Under the pieces are notes generated by a model, which was given only the letters and a program-made list of their open reading frames with translations, had not been told where the DNA came from and did not search any database. A DNA stretch of 64,000 nucleotides, from positions 67,730,754-67,794,753 of the forward strand of contig OU744725.1 in the NCBI GenBank assembly GCA_916613615.1, in the 5' to 3' direction. Below are positions 1 to 12,043 of this stretch, piece after piece. Source of the stretch: Steromphala cineraria (taxonomy: Eukaryota > Mollusca > Gastropoda > Trochida > Trochidae). Each line of letters opens with the position of its first letter. Position 1 is the first letter of the stretch. The translations under genes and the position numbers were made by a program.

Positions 1-1929
1 TGCAGCTGAATTGGCACTGTCACCCATTGATGTCTTAGTGGGTGGCTGGGAGATTAGTACAGAGTTACAGGAGCGGAGATATCTGTTTCGGGCATGGGTA
101 TTCAAAAGGTTCTCTAGGTATTTGGGAAAATCATTAAATTGACCAAAAGTGGAATAGATATTCTTATTTATGCAAGAGGAAGGTCATCAAATATATGTTT
201 TAGTTGAAGTGATATCTGTGCTATCTAAATGTGACAGAAGTAATGAGGTTGTTATTGAAAGTCTTTTGAAAGAGTTAAAGACATGTTACGATTTATTTAA
301 TATTGATGAGTTAGTTAAGTCATAACATGATAACATGTGTGGTGTTTAATTTTTGTGCAGTAACGATTCATCTTTCACCTTAATATGTTTTTATCCAATA
401 GTTTCAACTTAATGCTTAACTAACTTAAATAGTTGTTACACCCATATAGCGGCATATAAATCAGTAGATTCTTGCATATCTGTTCAAATATGCATACATT
501 TGTGTTTATTCAGCTGTTATCTAAGACAATCAATTCCGCAAAGTGTTTTACAGAAATCCGGTTGGGAGTGTAGGGCATGTGTATTTTTATCCATTCGTAT
601 TACGGCTGTGTTCACTGGCTGCCATTCTGTCACAATATATGCCATAAACATTGATGATAATCCTAAAGAAAGTAAAACCCAAAAATCAAATAAATTCATT
701 AGATTGAAGTTTTTTTAATAAAATATTTGATGTTGATATTAGTTTCGACATATGGGTGCTTATAAAAGCAAATTTTTATTTTTCAGACTAAGCATGTTAG
801 CTCTGTGTTTTTTCAAATGAAAGATTTGAAATACTTGACTAAGTGGTTGACATAAATGATAAAGTGTTTGTTTACCTAAAACCACTATGATTAACTATTA
901 TGTTTTCAGATTAACTAATCTAAATAACATTTATGTATCTTTCACAAATACTTTTATAAGAAAAGATTTTTATTTGATGAATATTAAACGTCTCTTCTTT
1001 TAAGGGATTAGACAATTCTAACTGTGATGTATATCCTCGTGGAAAGTTGCAATGTAAAAGATATCTTAATCATAAGTGTATGTAATCATGTCTTAATTTA
1101 AGCATGTCGATGTAATGATCAATATCTGTATTGAGTGTAACATATCTAGTCGATAGCAAGGGAGAGAACTCAGATAGACATGTCTTATAATTACCTCTTA
1201 ACATGGATTTATTTCGATTTAATGATTTATTACTCCATACAAAACTATTTATTGACAAGTGGGATGAGACCTGTGTTAATTATTTGTTGAATATAAGTGT
1301 GTTATTTCCAACAATATCTGAAATGGTCACAAAGCCAGACAAAATTATCAGATGATTGCATGATTTATGGACCCCAACAAGAGATCAGAAATTAACTTCG
1401 ATTTTCTTAGCAGATTTGCAAGCACTGGCATTATCTCGTGAGGAATTACCATCTTTAAAGAATCAATGTAAACAATGTCTTTTTATAGGTTAATGACGAA
1501 TATAAATGACTTTCCAGTAAAAGCATGATAAGTAGGTTGTCTGTGTCCAATTTACAGATAACGATCGTTCTGAAGTATGAACAATGTCCCTGCTACAAAG
1601 GAGAATTAATTAATAAATGAAAAGGCTAAGAAAATAACAAATATTGTCCTTTTTTTGCATCCATTAATTACATAATAGCCTGTTTGTTAAGAAGATGACA
1701 AAGGATTATGAATGACATTATTGAACACTGTGGGTGATTAAGGTTGATGTCAGAGAAAGAGCAAACTGCGTATGCAAGGCAGTAATTTACTGTCATGCAG
1801 GGATATCTAATGCGAAAATCAATGAAACAACAAAGCACTAAGTAGTTTTTCTAATAGTAAAAAACTCTTAAAAGACAGGAAGTTATTGAAAAACTTTTTT
1901 CCATCAGGTCCACCAGATGTGAGATGTCA
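1..1929. repeat. Segment A, diverged duplicate of 5731-7851
   Basis: This non-coding segment is repeated, in the same orientation, at 5731-7851. Matching blocks run in order from the window edge (about 1-300, 430-720, 730-1060, 1070-1929) and include the stretches around 1150-1320 and 1680-1920. Identity is high but interrupted: the partner holds extra sequence near 6215-6440 and 6807-6870, and a 16-base poly-A at 7261-7276 where this copy reads differently. Similarity stops abruptly at 1929, inside a LINE-like coding remnant that continues only in this copy. The left limit is unknown because the window starts inside the repeat. No promoter, RNA gene or intact coding frame was recognised. Confidence 0.85.
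1070..1258 (-). other. Short reverse-strand frame shared with 6987-7190, no known product
   Basis: An ATG-started frame of 62 codons has a 67-codon partner at 6987-7190 in the same orientation. Both begin MSINSFVWSNKS and share the stretch YKTCLSEFSPL. The frame is open in both diverged copies, with mostly single-residue differences and one short insertion near the C-terminus. I do not recognise the protein, and no splice sites or poly-A signal stand out. It may be a decayed exon or transposon fragment, or simply a frame spared by chance. It is listed because conservation of an open frame across a diverged duplication is weak evidence of past coding. Confidence 0.2.
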
Positions 1930-2011
1930 TATTCACTGTGAAAATGTATTTCATTACTTCCTCGAATGTCCTTCGTATATCAATCTAAGAGAAAAGATTA
2001 AGAAAGGTTAA
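1800..2011 (+). pseudogene. Possible non-LTR retrotransposon C-terminal remnant
   Basis: A frame ending at the stop at 2009-2011 reads, near its end, CENVFHYFLECPSYINLREK, preceded by another cysteine three residues upstream. A cysteine cluster followed by an H-x4-C and a 'LECPxYxxxR' tail is typical of the C-terminal end of LINE reverse-transcriptase proteins. Upstream the frame is lysine- and leucine-rich and soon breaks down. Segment A' keeps the upstream part (to 7851) but not the cysteine motif, so the duplication boundary cuts this remnant. Only the terminal ~35 residues are convincing; a chance match is possible. Confidence 0.4.
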
Positions 2012-3149
2012 ATGTTCAGAACAATATTCTTAGAAACTGAGCACTTTATCTCAATCTTTACACATCCTGTCTAAGGGTACAACGTTTACGCTGACACTCC
2101 ACTTTCATACCCTGGGAGAGAACCCTACTGAAAACTGCGTACTGTTACCTCTGACATTTGAACTATCTTAAAATAGTTAACCAATGACAGCGTCTTAAAG
2201 GCGAGTAGACATTAGAAAATATGCGTTGCTAAGATCGCCTTTGTGCTTTTCTAACTTTAAAACAATTAAACGTTTTGACTCAAAACAACACTGAAGCGAA
2301 TAAGAACACCATATTAACTCTGACAATTATCTAATGTTGAGGGAGAATAGTAAGATTCACAATGTCTCTTATTCAAAAATTCATCTCCTAAATATAATTT
2401 TCACTGAATGATTGAATACGCCTGTGACCTATTTTTTAATCAGTAAGGGGTAGCGAACAGAAAGATATGGAGACATATTTGTAATGAAATTCACTCAAAA
2501 AATTATCATTATCAAGGAGTCTGGCCTCGTGGTGTGACTTATAAAGGTGTTGTTTGTCAACATCACTATACATCTCTCATTACGTCATCATTCATACTCA
2601 TTTAAGTCACAAAGCCAGACAAAATGAGTCAATTTTTACGTCACTTACAGACATAAGCAACGGAATAGGAACGAAATGTTTCTTGATGGCTTATGTAGAA
2701 TAATGATTACCCTTCCATAATAACATTTCCTATCATACTCCGTATTCCGTCTTCATTGTGCAATCCACGGGATGCAATTGTCATAAGAACAGAATAGCAA
2801 TATCATTAACTATCTTGTTATATTTAGTTTCTATTTAGAACTTTCACATTGAATCCATTCATGTAACGTACAAATACAAAATTCAGAGTCCTGTTTTAAA
2901 TTATACGTTGTTCCATATTACGTTGATATATTCATTCCTACATTCCAATGGTGACAGGTCCACTTACAGTCTCGAAAGAAATGCTCTTAAAATAAAATGT
3001 GCTTTGTAAACCTTTAAACACTTCTTTTAAATATGTATAATGCACTAGCAGGAGAACCTGAGCATTCACTTAACAAAGGTTAATACCCTCTTTATTTTGA
3101 TTAAATTTTATCCTCGTAGACATTTGGCCCTTAATATGTTTGAAGAGAG
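2012..3149. other. No gene recognised
   Basis: AT-rich sequence with stops in all frames. No RNA gene, inverted-repeat element or long tandem repeat was seen. Confidence 0.5.
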
Positions 3150-3439
3150 TACCGCATTTCCTCTAAAAAGCGCCCGGTCTCCAATAAGTGCCAGGCCTAT
3201 AATAAGCGCCAGGGGTAATAGGTAGTTGAGAAAATAAGTGCCGGGCCTCTTATAGGTGCTGGGTCCAAACCATTGAATTAATGATCCTTAATAAAAAGTT
3301 TACAGATATTCATTGTAAAATACTGTTTAACACAAACTTTTCTATGAAAAAAACCCAAGCACCGGGCTTCCAATAAGCGCCGAGGGTAAGGGGTGCTGTA
3401 AAAATAAGTGCCTGGGCGCTGATTAGAGAAAATGCGGTA
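3150..3439. mobile_element. MITE with TACCGCATTT termini and TA target duplication
   Basis: A 286-bp body (3152-3437) is bounded by terminal inverted repeats of about 26 bp, each starting TACCGCATTT and continuing to GCGCCC with a few mismatches. The outer TA on each side (3150-3151, 3438-3439) fits a TA target duplication, as made by Tc1/mariner-type transposases. Inside are seven copies of a short AAGCGCC/AAGTGCC motif, four on the left arm and three on the right, around an AT-rich centre. There is no coding capacity, so it is non-autonomous. The superfamily is inferred only from the target duplication. Confidence 0.75.
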
Positions 3440-4004
3440 TATTTCAATAGTAAAGAAAGAGTCATGTTTCGTTTTAAACCTGATCGTATTCTTGAAGTAG
3501 CATTCAGTAGAAGCTCAGTGACCTTTTTACATCTAGGATAGTCTATGAAACAACGGTTCTTATGCAGGAAACATTCCTTTGAAACATTTTAATTGGTTGA
3601 ACAAACTTTTTATGTTGATTTAAAATTAATCTTCAATCAGTCTGTATTGTTTTACGTAACATTCATTTAAATTCATCTTTTAACTGAAATCCATGAAACC
3701 GCAATCCCGGTTAATTGTGAACATTAAGTAATAATTCTTAATGATTGAATACCGTTCAATTTGTGTTAGTACACATCCTCGTATTTTCAATACAATTTTC
3801 ATCTGTATGAAATAATTGAAACTTCCAAAATACCCAAGAACCAATGATAAATCTTTCAGTAAAGATAGGAGCTGCAAACACTTACATCGTAGGTATTTTA
3901 TCTCCTCATCGTATTCATGTCCTTGCCCTGGTCAATGGAAACTGTCAGAGATCTAGATTACAAAATTATTATTCAGAAAAATTAGATCATTCAATAAATT
4001 CAAC
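3440..4004. other. No gene; start of a decayed copy of the duplicated module
   Basis: No coding frame was recognised. From about 3790 the sequence begins to resemble 9890-10120 and 49510-49740, for example around the CTGCAAACACT block, so this is the eroded left part of the repeated module listed next. Confidence 0.45.
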
Positions 4005-4230
4005 AAAGTCCAGCTGAGTGATTTGATCAGCGATAGGAAATCTATTGAATCATGGTAGGCTAAAGAGATGAACATTTCGTTTTTGTCAAGTTTATAGCTT
4101 GCTGTAATTTGATAATATACAACCGTACATTTCTATTCTGGATAACCTAATGTGTTAATGTTCTATCATCAGGACTTCAAGCAGGATATCCTATCAAAAC
4201 TGCATCACTATTAAGTAACACATTATCAAA
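4005..4230. repeat. Decayed copy of recurring non-coding module M
   Basis: This stretch runs from a GTCCAGCTGAG block, through GAATCATG and a TTTGATAA block, to CCTATCAAAACTGCAT. The same blocks occur in the same order at 10125-10350, 44400-44710 and 49745-49980, and the second half recurs at 15540-15790 and 54645-54850. Copies differ by many substitutions and small gaps, so they are old. No coding frame is conserved among them. It may be part of an unrecognised repeat family or of an ancient tandem duplication. Confidence 0.6.
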
Positions 4231-5730
4231 TCATTGGAAATAGTCCCCTCATGTGTTTGTTTTGTCTGAATGCCCTCCTCATAGTCTTAAAATCCCATCA
4301 GTTGAGAGAAAATGTTTTATTTTTCGATAGACATGACTTAACAATGGTGATTCTTAGTTGTTGCTTATTTTTGGCAATTTTTCATTTTACGTTTCTCTTA
4401 TATAAAACAAATGATGGGTATATATGTTCGAATGTGTTTTCAGAACTAAAACAACTATATAGAAACAACAATTTCTAGTATTCCCTTGGTATTTTCAATT
4501 TCATCATTCAGTGAAACCTGTCACAACGAATGCGGAATAATAGATTTTGCATCAATGTTCACTTCATCTGATGTTCCATTGTGAGCTTTAATGACAACAT
4601 GTCAATGATTGACACAAATTAGCCCTCAGATCTTATGTTGGATCAGTACCATATCTCCACTTTTGAACAAACATCTTGATAAAACTTGATTTTATGATTT
4701 GAAACATCCTACGGCTGATCATTAGGTATAGTTAATCATTAGGTATAGCTAATGAATGGCCACAACTTGATGCTGCAAACATTGTGTTTTCATAATGATC
4801 ACACAATGATCTTTCAGCAGATGTCCCTCTACATGTTTAACCTTCAAAGGAAATGTTGCTTCTATATACATCTCATCCTTAATTATGAAGATAAGATTTC
4901 TGTGATTACTGCAATATTAAAGTAATTGATTCTGTTTCAATAGATTATGTCATGATATATCAGGATAAACTTCTTTTTAATTATGTTGATTTCTTTGAAG
5001 GCACTGATTTATAATAGAAAATGTTTATATTGAAAACTTTGATAAAGGGTATTGAGATTATAATATTGTTAAGATATCAACATAATGTTTTTCTTTCAAT
5101 CTGTTGGCATACTGGTTGTTATCTATGACATTTTGGGTACCTTGCAAAGGAATAATATTATGGAATTCAGTAATTTTCTGCCAACATTAAAAAAATAAGT
5201 AAAAGTGAAGATTTATTTTTCTTACAATTAGTTGATATACTTTTGGTTCAAATATTTTTCAAAATACACAAAGTATTATAGTTTCAGTTTGACACAGATA
5301 GAGAGCATACATGCCATATGTTACCAAGTCCAGACCACGTGACTTACGAATTAGTTGATTAAAATCTCTTTGGCCAAATTCTATTGGCTATTTTTTCCCC
5401 AATACGTTTCAATTGAACTGGTGGGAAATAATGTGAATAAAGCACGCCGATAATTATTATTGTATAAAGCATAGCACTTTGGGGCAGAATCCTTATGAAC
5501 CATGCCAATAAGAATAAGGATTATTCAAAATCGCTTATCCCTTAATAATAATGAAATGGACGGCGCCTGATTCCCAGAACGTTCCTGTTAAATGGCAGTG
5601 ATGATTCAAGTTTGAGAGTCTCTAAGAGGGTGTGCTTCAGTTTGAAAAAGGGTGGGTTTTAAGGGCATTTTTTAAAAGGACTTTGGAATTGATTTCTTTC
5701 ATAGTTGTGGTTATTCCAGAGTGATTCTAC
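4231..5730. other. No gene recognised
   Basis: AT-rich sequence with only short chance frames. A CACGTG hexamer lies at about 5336 and a small inverted repeat (AATCCTTAT/ATAAGGATT) at about 5489-5525. Neither has enough context to be called a regulatory site. Confidence 0.5.
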
Positions 5731-7851
5731 AGCTGAAATGACACTGTTACTTATTGCTGGTTCAGAGTTACTGGAGCGGAGAGATCTGTTTGGAGCACGG
5801 ATATTCAAAAGGTTCTTCAGGTATTTGGAAAAATCAATAAATTGACCAAAAGAGGAATATATATGTTTATTTATGCAAGAGATAGGTCATCAAATGTATG
5901 TTTTAGTTGGAGTGATATCTGTCCTATCTAAATGTGACTAGAAGTAATGAGGCTTTTATGGAAAGTTTTTTGGAAAAGTTAAAGACACATTGTGATTTAC
6001 TTTAAATGGATGAGTTATTTTAGCCATAACATGTTATTGCTTTAATGGCATATCATAGGGCATATCAATTAGTAGATTCTTGCATATCTGATTAAATGTG
6101 TCTATTAAGTTGTTACCTGAGACAATCATTTTACAGAATCCTATTGAGAGTGTAAGGCATTTGTGTTCTCATCCATTCGTATCACTGTTTGCTGGCTGCT
6201 ATTCTCTACCACACAGATGCAGATCAATTAATGAAATGTTGATCGAACCTTTGTCCTTATTAGTCTAAATACGGTAGTTTCCCCTGGCGAAATAAGTGTC
6301 CACTCTGTGAAAAAGTTTGCCTATGTTGGGAGAGAATGGCATTAGTTTAGTATTAGTATTAGTAGTAGTATATACAATCAAAGAAAATGAGAATAACACC
6401 ATCACATCGATGATCATGCCAAGCTTGACATACTCTCTGAGAGGTTATTGGCGTAAACATTGATGATAACCCTGAAAAGAAAAAAGTTACACGAAAAAGT
6501 CTAATAAAATTCAATACATTGAAATTTTGTAAATAAAATATATCAAGTTGTTATAAGTTTGCGCATGTGGATGCTCATAAAAACACATAAAATTCACAAT
6601 TGGCAGGTTGAGCATGTTTTGCTGTAATAAAAATATTCGCATTCGACATTCATAATTTCATTTAAAGGAAAGATTTGAAAAACTTGACTTACTTATTAAT
6701 ATAAATGACACAATGGTTGTTTACCTAAAATCATCATGATTTTTAATAACACGTTTTCAGATTGACTAATTTAAATAAATAACATTTATGTAACTTTCAC
6801 AAGAGTTAGTTAGTGAGGTAGTGTTGAGCTCCGCTTGAGCAGTATTGTAGCCACTAACGGGAAAAAACTTGTTTATAAAAAATGTTTATATGATGAATAT
6901 AAACATATCTCTACTGTTGAGGGATTGAACAATTTAAATTTTGATGTATATCCTCGTAGAAAGTTACAATGTAAAATATATCTTAATCATAAGTGTACAT
7001 AAGTACTTTGTATGTAATTATGTCTTAATTTAAGCATGACGATGTAAAGATCAATATCTGTTTTGAGAGTAACATATCTTGTGGACGGCAAGGGAGAGAA
7101 CTCAGATAGACATGTCTTATAATTATCTCTTAACATGGATTTATTTCTATTTTCTGATTTATTACTCCATACAAAACTATTTATTGACAAGTGGGATGAG
7201 ACCTGTGTTAATTATTTGATGAATATAAGTGTGTTATTTCCAACAATATCTGAAATGGTCAAAAAAAAAAAAAAAATTATCAGATGATTGCATGATTCAT
7301 GGACCCCAACAAGAGATCAGAAATTAACTTCGATTTTCTAAGCAGATTTGCAAGCACTGCCATTATCTCCTAAACATTACCTTCTTTTAAGAATCAATGT
7401 AAACAATGTCTTCACATAGGTTAATGATGAATATAAATGACTTTCCGGTAAAAGCATGATAAGTAGGTTATCTGTGTCCAATTTACAGATAACGCTCGTT
7501 CTAAGTATGAACAATGTCCCCTCCTACAAAGCAGAATTAATTAATAAATGAAAAGGCTAAGAAAATGACAATTATCCATCCATTAATTACATAATAGCTT
7601 GTTTGTTAAGAAGATGACAAAGGATTATGAATCACATAACTGAACACTGTGGGTAATTAATAAGGTTGATGTCAGAGAAAGAGCAAACTGCGTATGCAAG
7701 GCAGTAATTTACTGTCATGCAGGGATATCTAATGACAAAATCAATGTAACCACAAACCATTAAGTAGTTTTTCTAATAGAAAAAAACTCTTGAAAGACAG
7801 TAAGTTATTGAAAAACTTTTTTCCATCAGATCCACCAGATGTGAGATGTCA
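5731..7851. repeat. Segment A', diverged duplicate of segment A
   Basis: This is the complete partner of segment A at the window start, in direct orientation about 5.7 kb downstream. It differs by an extra block at about 6215-6440 that holds a short AGT-rich run (6342-6372), by an extra ~60 bp at 6807-6870, by a 16-base poly-A at 7261-7276, and by many substitutions. Similarity to A ends at 7851 and the sequence beyond is unrelated. The frame at 6987-7190 on the minus strand is the partner of the one at 1070-1258. No gene is intact. Confidence 0.85.
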
Positions 7852-9882
7852 AATTTGGGTTCAAATGCATTAATTGTACTGAACTTAAGAGTTAATAACT
7901 GGGACTTTTCAAGAATCTTATGAAAAAAGGTAAGAACGTTAGAACTGCGCATATCCTGTATTTCAATGTTCAGATAGAACAGTATGTTTTAATACAACAC
8001 AACATTAACAATTAATCTGCTAAAATATAATGTTCACTAAAAATGTCTTGCAGACTGTAACTTCTTAGTAATTCTATTCTATTTCACTACAAAATGAATT
8101 GAATCGAATCATCACGAAAGATTAATTTTTCACATTCATGGACATTTGAAGACAATTTGTAATTGATTCTTGAAAATCTTTAATGATTCGGGGTTGATTC
8201 GGCAACATTCCTCATTTTTTAGTTTGTCTTAGAAATATGTTTTGATAAGGTTTGTATTCGGTTCTCTTGTTTCCATCCTATAGTTTATATAATGTTTTCT
8301 ACGTGTTTACTAATATAATTTTTTACAAAATTGGAATTTGAGTCATGAATAAGATATTTAGTTATTTATGTTAACAAACGTTGAAAATGTTTTTCATAAC
8401 GTTGTACCGCACTTTTCTAATTGTTTATGTTAACATGAACACTCATGACAACCTATAAACATTTTCAAAATGCTATTTATTATTTGATGAGACTCGCTAA
8501 AGTCGACTTAACTGTGGATTCACATAAAAAAAAGTGAATGTCAACATTTGTGGCTACTCTAATAACCCCGGGATAATTGTCCCCTTATAATGTTGGAAGA
8601 GAATGTATATGTATGATTAAGAAAATGCTGACAATGAAAAATAACTGATTCACAAAACTGTGATTAGCCAATCTAGGTCAATCAAATAAGTGTTGCGAAC
8701 AATGACTTCACTTTATATGATTTCCATTTCATTAAGTTATAACAAATTATATCCAGACTTACATATCATTTACTATTGTTTCCTGTTTTCTTATCATATC
8801 AAATAACATATTTATCTGATATAATCATTGTTTTTTCATTCTTAAATATCTGTTGACATGTCAAAAAAAACATATTGAAATATTATTTGACAAACGTAGC
8901 TCTTTGTTCCCTGTGATTCATAACATTCTTTAAATCTAGGCATGCTACACTGATATCTCTAAAATAAACATTTTTGATAGCATGATGGACTGCAATGAAT
9001 TGAATACCTATTCATTACCTGCGACAACATTTTATAAAAGTAATAAACCTTTTTTATTTCTTACCAAAACTTTATCTACTGTCATATTTAGTTTATAATC
9101 TGATTGCATTCTTTCAATCGTATTCAGTGGATGTTAAGCGTATATTAAGCAACTTTTTGGATGTGTTATTAATCCTTTTGAAACAATTTAATACATCGAA
9201 ACGAATTAATTTATCAACTGGACACTGTGATTTAATTTAATTGTCTTACTTTATATTCACTTTTAAAATCTTGAATCAATCTTGATTAAAGATTAATGTA
9301 AACATAATATTCATCAGTAAGGAAACATTTTGCAAACAATTTTCCCAGTAAGATTTCTAATATCCATCAAATTATAACATTTTCAATACACTTACTATTT
9401 CATCCAATATATGTAAACCTGATAGATCTCAATAACTAACATCTCGACTTCTCGTCAATGGTCAAATAAAGTTATGAGAAAGTAAATGTCAGCTATATAT
9501 TATGTTTTTGTAAAGGAAATTACGTTTACATCTTTTTGAAATATAAAGGTCGTACTTGGTTAAGATTTTTTTAAACTATCATATTCACAAGTACAACAAG
9601 TATTTGCATTGTTTATGCTGATCAAATGGGATTAGAATGTGCAAATCTAAAGATCTATCAAAACTATGGTATGCAAACGTTTGTAATTATTTTACCCCAG
9701 TTAGTTAAACTGAGTTAGTTTAGTTTAAAAGAAATCGATTATAGCATTTATTTTGAATTAATTACATTTATATATATTATAATATGAACTTCAATCACAT
9801 CGATCACTGTTCTACAGTTTTTAGAAAGTATCGGAAAATGATATCTGCTAACCTTCTTAAGCTGAATGAGGACAAAATTGAA
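7852..9882. other. No gene; distant paralogy to 12480-12640 near its right end
   Basis: Most of this stretch is AT-rich and featureless. About 9420-9600 (TCTCAATAAC, CTTCTCGTCAAT, AATGTCAGCT, TTACGTTTA in order) resembles 12480-12640 and 51780-51910. It therefore belongs to the decayed repeat units described elsewhere. Confidence 0.45.
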
Positions 9883-10124
9883 CTTAACGTTTTCCGTTAA
9901 TACATCAGGAAACATTTCAAACTTCCAGATGATAAAATACGCATTGATTACAATGACATGTTTCTGCAAACACTAATTACGTCCAGCTGAGTTATTTATC
10001 TCCTTATCATCTTATGTCCTTATCCTAAACATTAACAACTTTTGGAGATCAAGTTTACAATATTACCATGAATCAAAAAGAGATGATTCAATAAAAGCAG
10101 CAGCTTGTCCTACACTAACCACCG

Positions 10125-10350
10125 CCAGCTGAGGAATATCATCAGCAATAGGAGTTCTAGTGAATCATGTTTGCCTGCAGAGAAACCCATTTAGTAATTT
10201 CAAGTTAATAGCTTTCTGTCATTTGATAACGTACGACCATGCTTCCTATTCGGGTAATCTAATTGGTAATGCAATATCAGCAGGAATCCCTCCAACAGGA
10301 TTTCCTATCAAAACTGCATAAATATCAATACTCATTCATTAAGTTATTTT
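10125..10350. repeat. Module M, in duplication copy 1
   Basis: This is the best preserved form of module M; it matches 49745-49980 closely and 4005-4230 and 44400-44710 more distantly. It contains the GCCAGCTGAG, CATCAGCAATAGGAG and CCTATCAAAACTGCATAAAT blocks. A 61-codon frame beginning MVMQYQQESLQQ (10263-10448) is open here and in copy 2, but not in the older copies, so it is not treated as a gene. Confidence 0.6.
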
Positions 10351-10706
10351 CGTTCACATTATCAAGTTATTTGAAAGAGACGTATCAGTTTGTAACAAAC
10401 TTACCAAACAAAAGTGACCATATGAGTGATGGTGGCCGTAAATGTTAAATGATTAAACAGATGAGAGGATAGAAAGTTTATGACCAGTGGGCGTTATTAA
10501 TTGATGTATAAGTATTACAATGAAACATTATACATGAATTTAAAGAAACAATATTTGCAAACAAAGCTTTATCAAATAAATTTCAAAATCTTATGTATTG
10601 GCCTAAAGTGTTATGAAATCATATAGTGATGTATGCCATTTCCTTCCCCAAAGCAATCTAAGGAAAATCAAAACCTTTTATGCTCCAGTCACATTGGGAA
10701 CATGAA

Positions 10707-10746
10707 GGGCTTGGGCTTGGGCTTGGGCTTGAGCTTGGACTTGGAC
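10707..10746 (+). repeat. GGGCTT hexamer microsatellite
   Basis: Hexamer repeats (GGGCTT, GAGCTT, GGACTT variants) run for about 40 bp. The counterpart in copy 2 (50335-50376) has one more perfect unit, so this short array differs between the copies. Confidence 0.9.
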
Positions 10747-11707
10747 AGAAATGATAAATATGAATGATTGTTGCATCAGTTTAATTAAAACTGATATCAT
10801 ATAAATCGAACTATTATGTTAATTTCTATTTTATAGGGTAATGTTTCTCTCTTTGGTAATGACCTGTCCACCGACTTTATAATTTTACTCTTATACTTAA
10901 ATTACTCTATAGTTCGGACCTTTATGTGTAGAAGCTATTTCATCTTAAAACTATAAACATGGCTTCCTGAGTTGTAACATTGAGTCAAACGGAAACAGAT
11001 AAAAAATGGATTTGTTAAGAAATTGTTTGTATGGAATAAGTGAATGTCAGCAGTTTAGATTAAGTACCTGAGAACTATCGAACACGCTGGATAGTCAGTC
11101 AGGCCATATCTTCATGCCTCAAATTTGTTTTAGTGCCAGCAATGTCTCCCGATAAGTTCATTTTTGTTATCTGGTAAAGTTTTGTTACTGAACATCATGT
11201 CTGTCTCCTTTAAAAGATGGAGTTCAAGTGTTTATATTTAATCTTTCACTATCAGGATTACAATCTGTCAACAGGCGAGGAGAAACCACTTTAATTAAAA
11301 CACTTTTAATGAATGAATGAATGAATTTCAAGTAAATGTCACATAATTAAAGAATGCTTAAAATGTTTTCATAACGATATTTGGTATTTACCTTGTTACA
11401 TAGCTTTCAGAGTTTCAATCATTGTCAAATAACATTGAATAATCGTTGTTTAATTGTGTTTTTATGACAGTTTGTTACAATTCTATGGCTACAGGTCTCT
11501 TGATGCTGTGTTAACATCGATTCAAAACTTCCCATTTATGGGCAAGCTTCAATGCAGATTCAATGTGAAGGCTGAGACTCTTGACAGGTTTCGTCATTAG
11601 ATGTTAAATGAACTCGTCATACGTTGCAGTTTTGGACTTGATGGCACACCGGTTGCTCATACCTGGTACAAAAGTAACGCATTTCATAGCTTAAGCCAAA
11701 TTAATGC

Positions 11708-12043
11708 TTAAAGGGGCAGTAGCACGTTTTTTGATAATTTTTAATTTATGCTAAATGTATTATTTTTACAATGTCAAAAATCTCATTACACAAGCCAATC
11801 ATCCATAATCAGAGGACAAAGTATGAAGATTCATATAAAATCCATTGGCAGCCATTTTTGTGTGAACACCTTTAATTATTTTGTGTAAGAAAAAGGAATC
11901 TCGTGGCTTAACTTTGCGTAAAATACTTGAATTATTACTGGTTCATTTAGTTTAAATACATTGTCTTTCAATTGGAACCATTTATTTTCATTTTCCTGAC
12001 ATCACCTTATATACCACATAAAAACGTGCTACTGCCCCTTTAA
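11708..12043. mobile_element. TTAA-flanked MITE, copy a (AGGGGCAGTAGCACG termini)
   Basis: A 328-bp non-coding element (11712-12039) starts AGGGGCAGTAGCACG and ends with the inverted form, and is flanked by TTAA on both sides (11708-11711, 12040-12043). Copy 2 of the large duplication shows the unoccupied site at 51332-51335, with a single TTAA and matching flanks, so the ends and the 4-bp duplication are confirmed by comparison. The same family is at 34307-34644 and 39695-40000. A TTAA target is used by piggyBac and Kolobok transposases; no transposase is present and I cannot choose between them. Confidence 0.93.

Noticed and set aside
10707..10746. Telomere-like hexamer repeat
   Set aside because: The unit is GGGCTT with variants, not the animal TTAGGG, and it is only about 40 bp long.
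11625..11712. A frame with an Ig-like C...G-P-V...TWYKS pattern (also at 51237-51330)
   Set aside because: It is only about 30 codons with no supporting exons, and another frame of the same DNA is equally open; chance is more likely.
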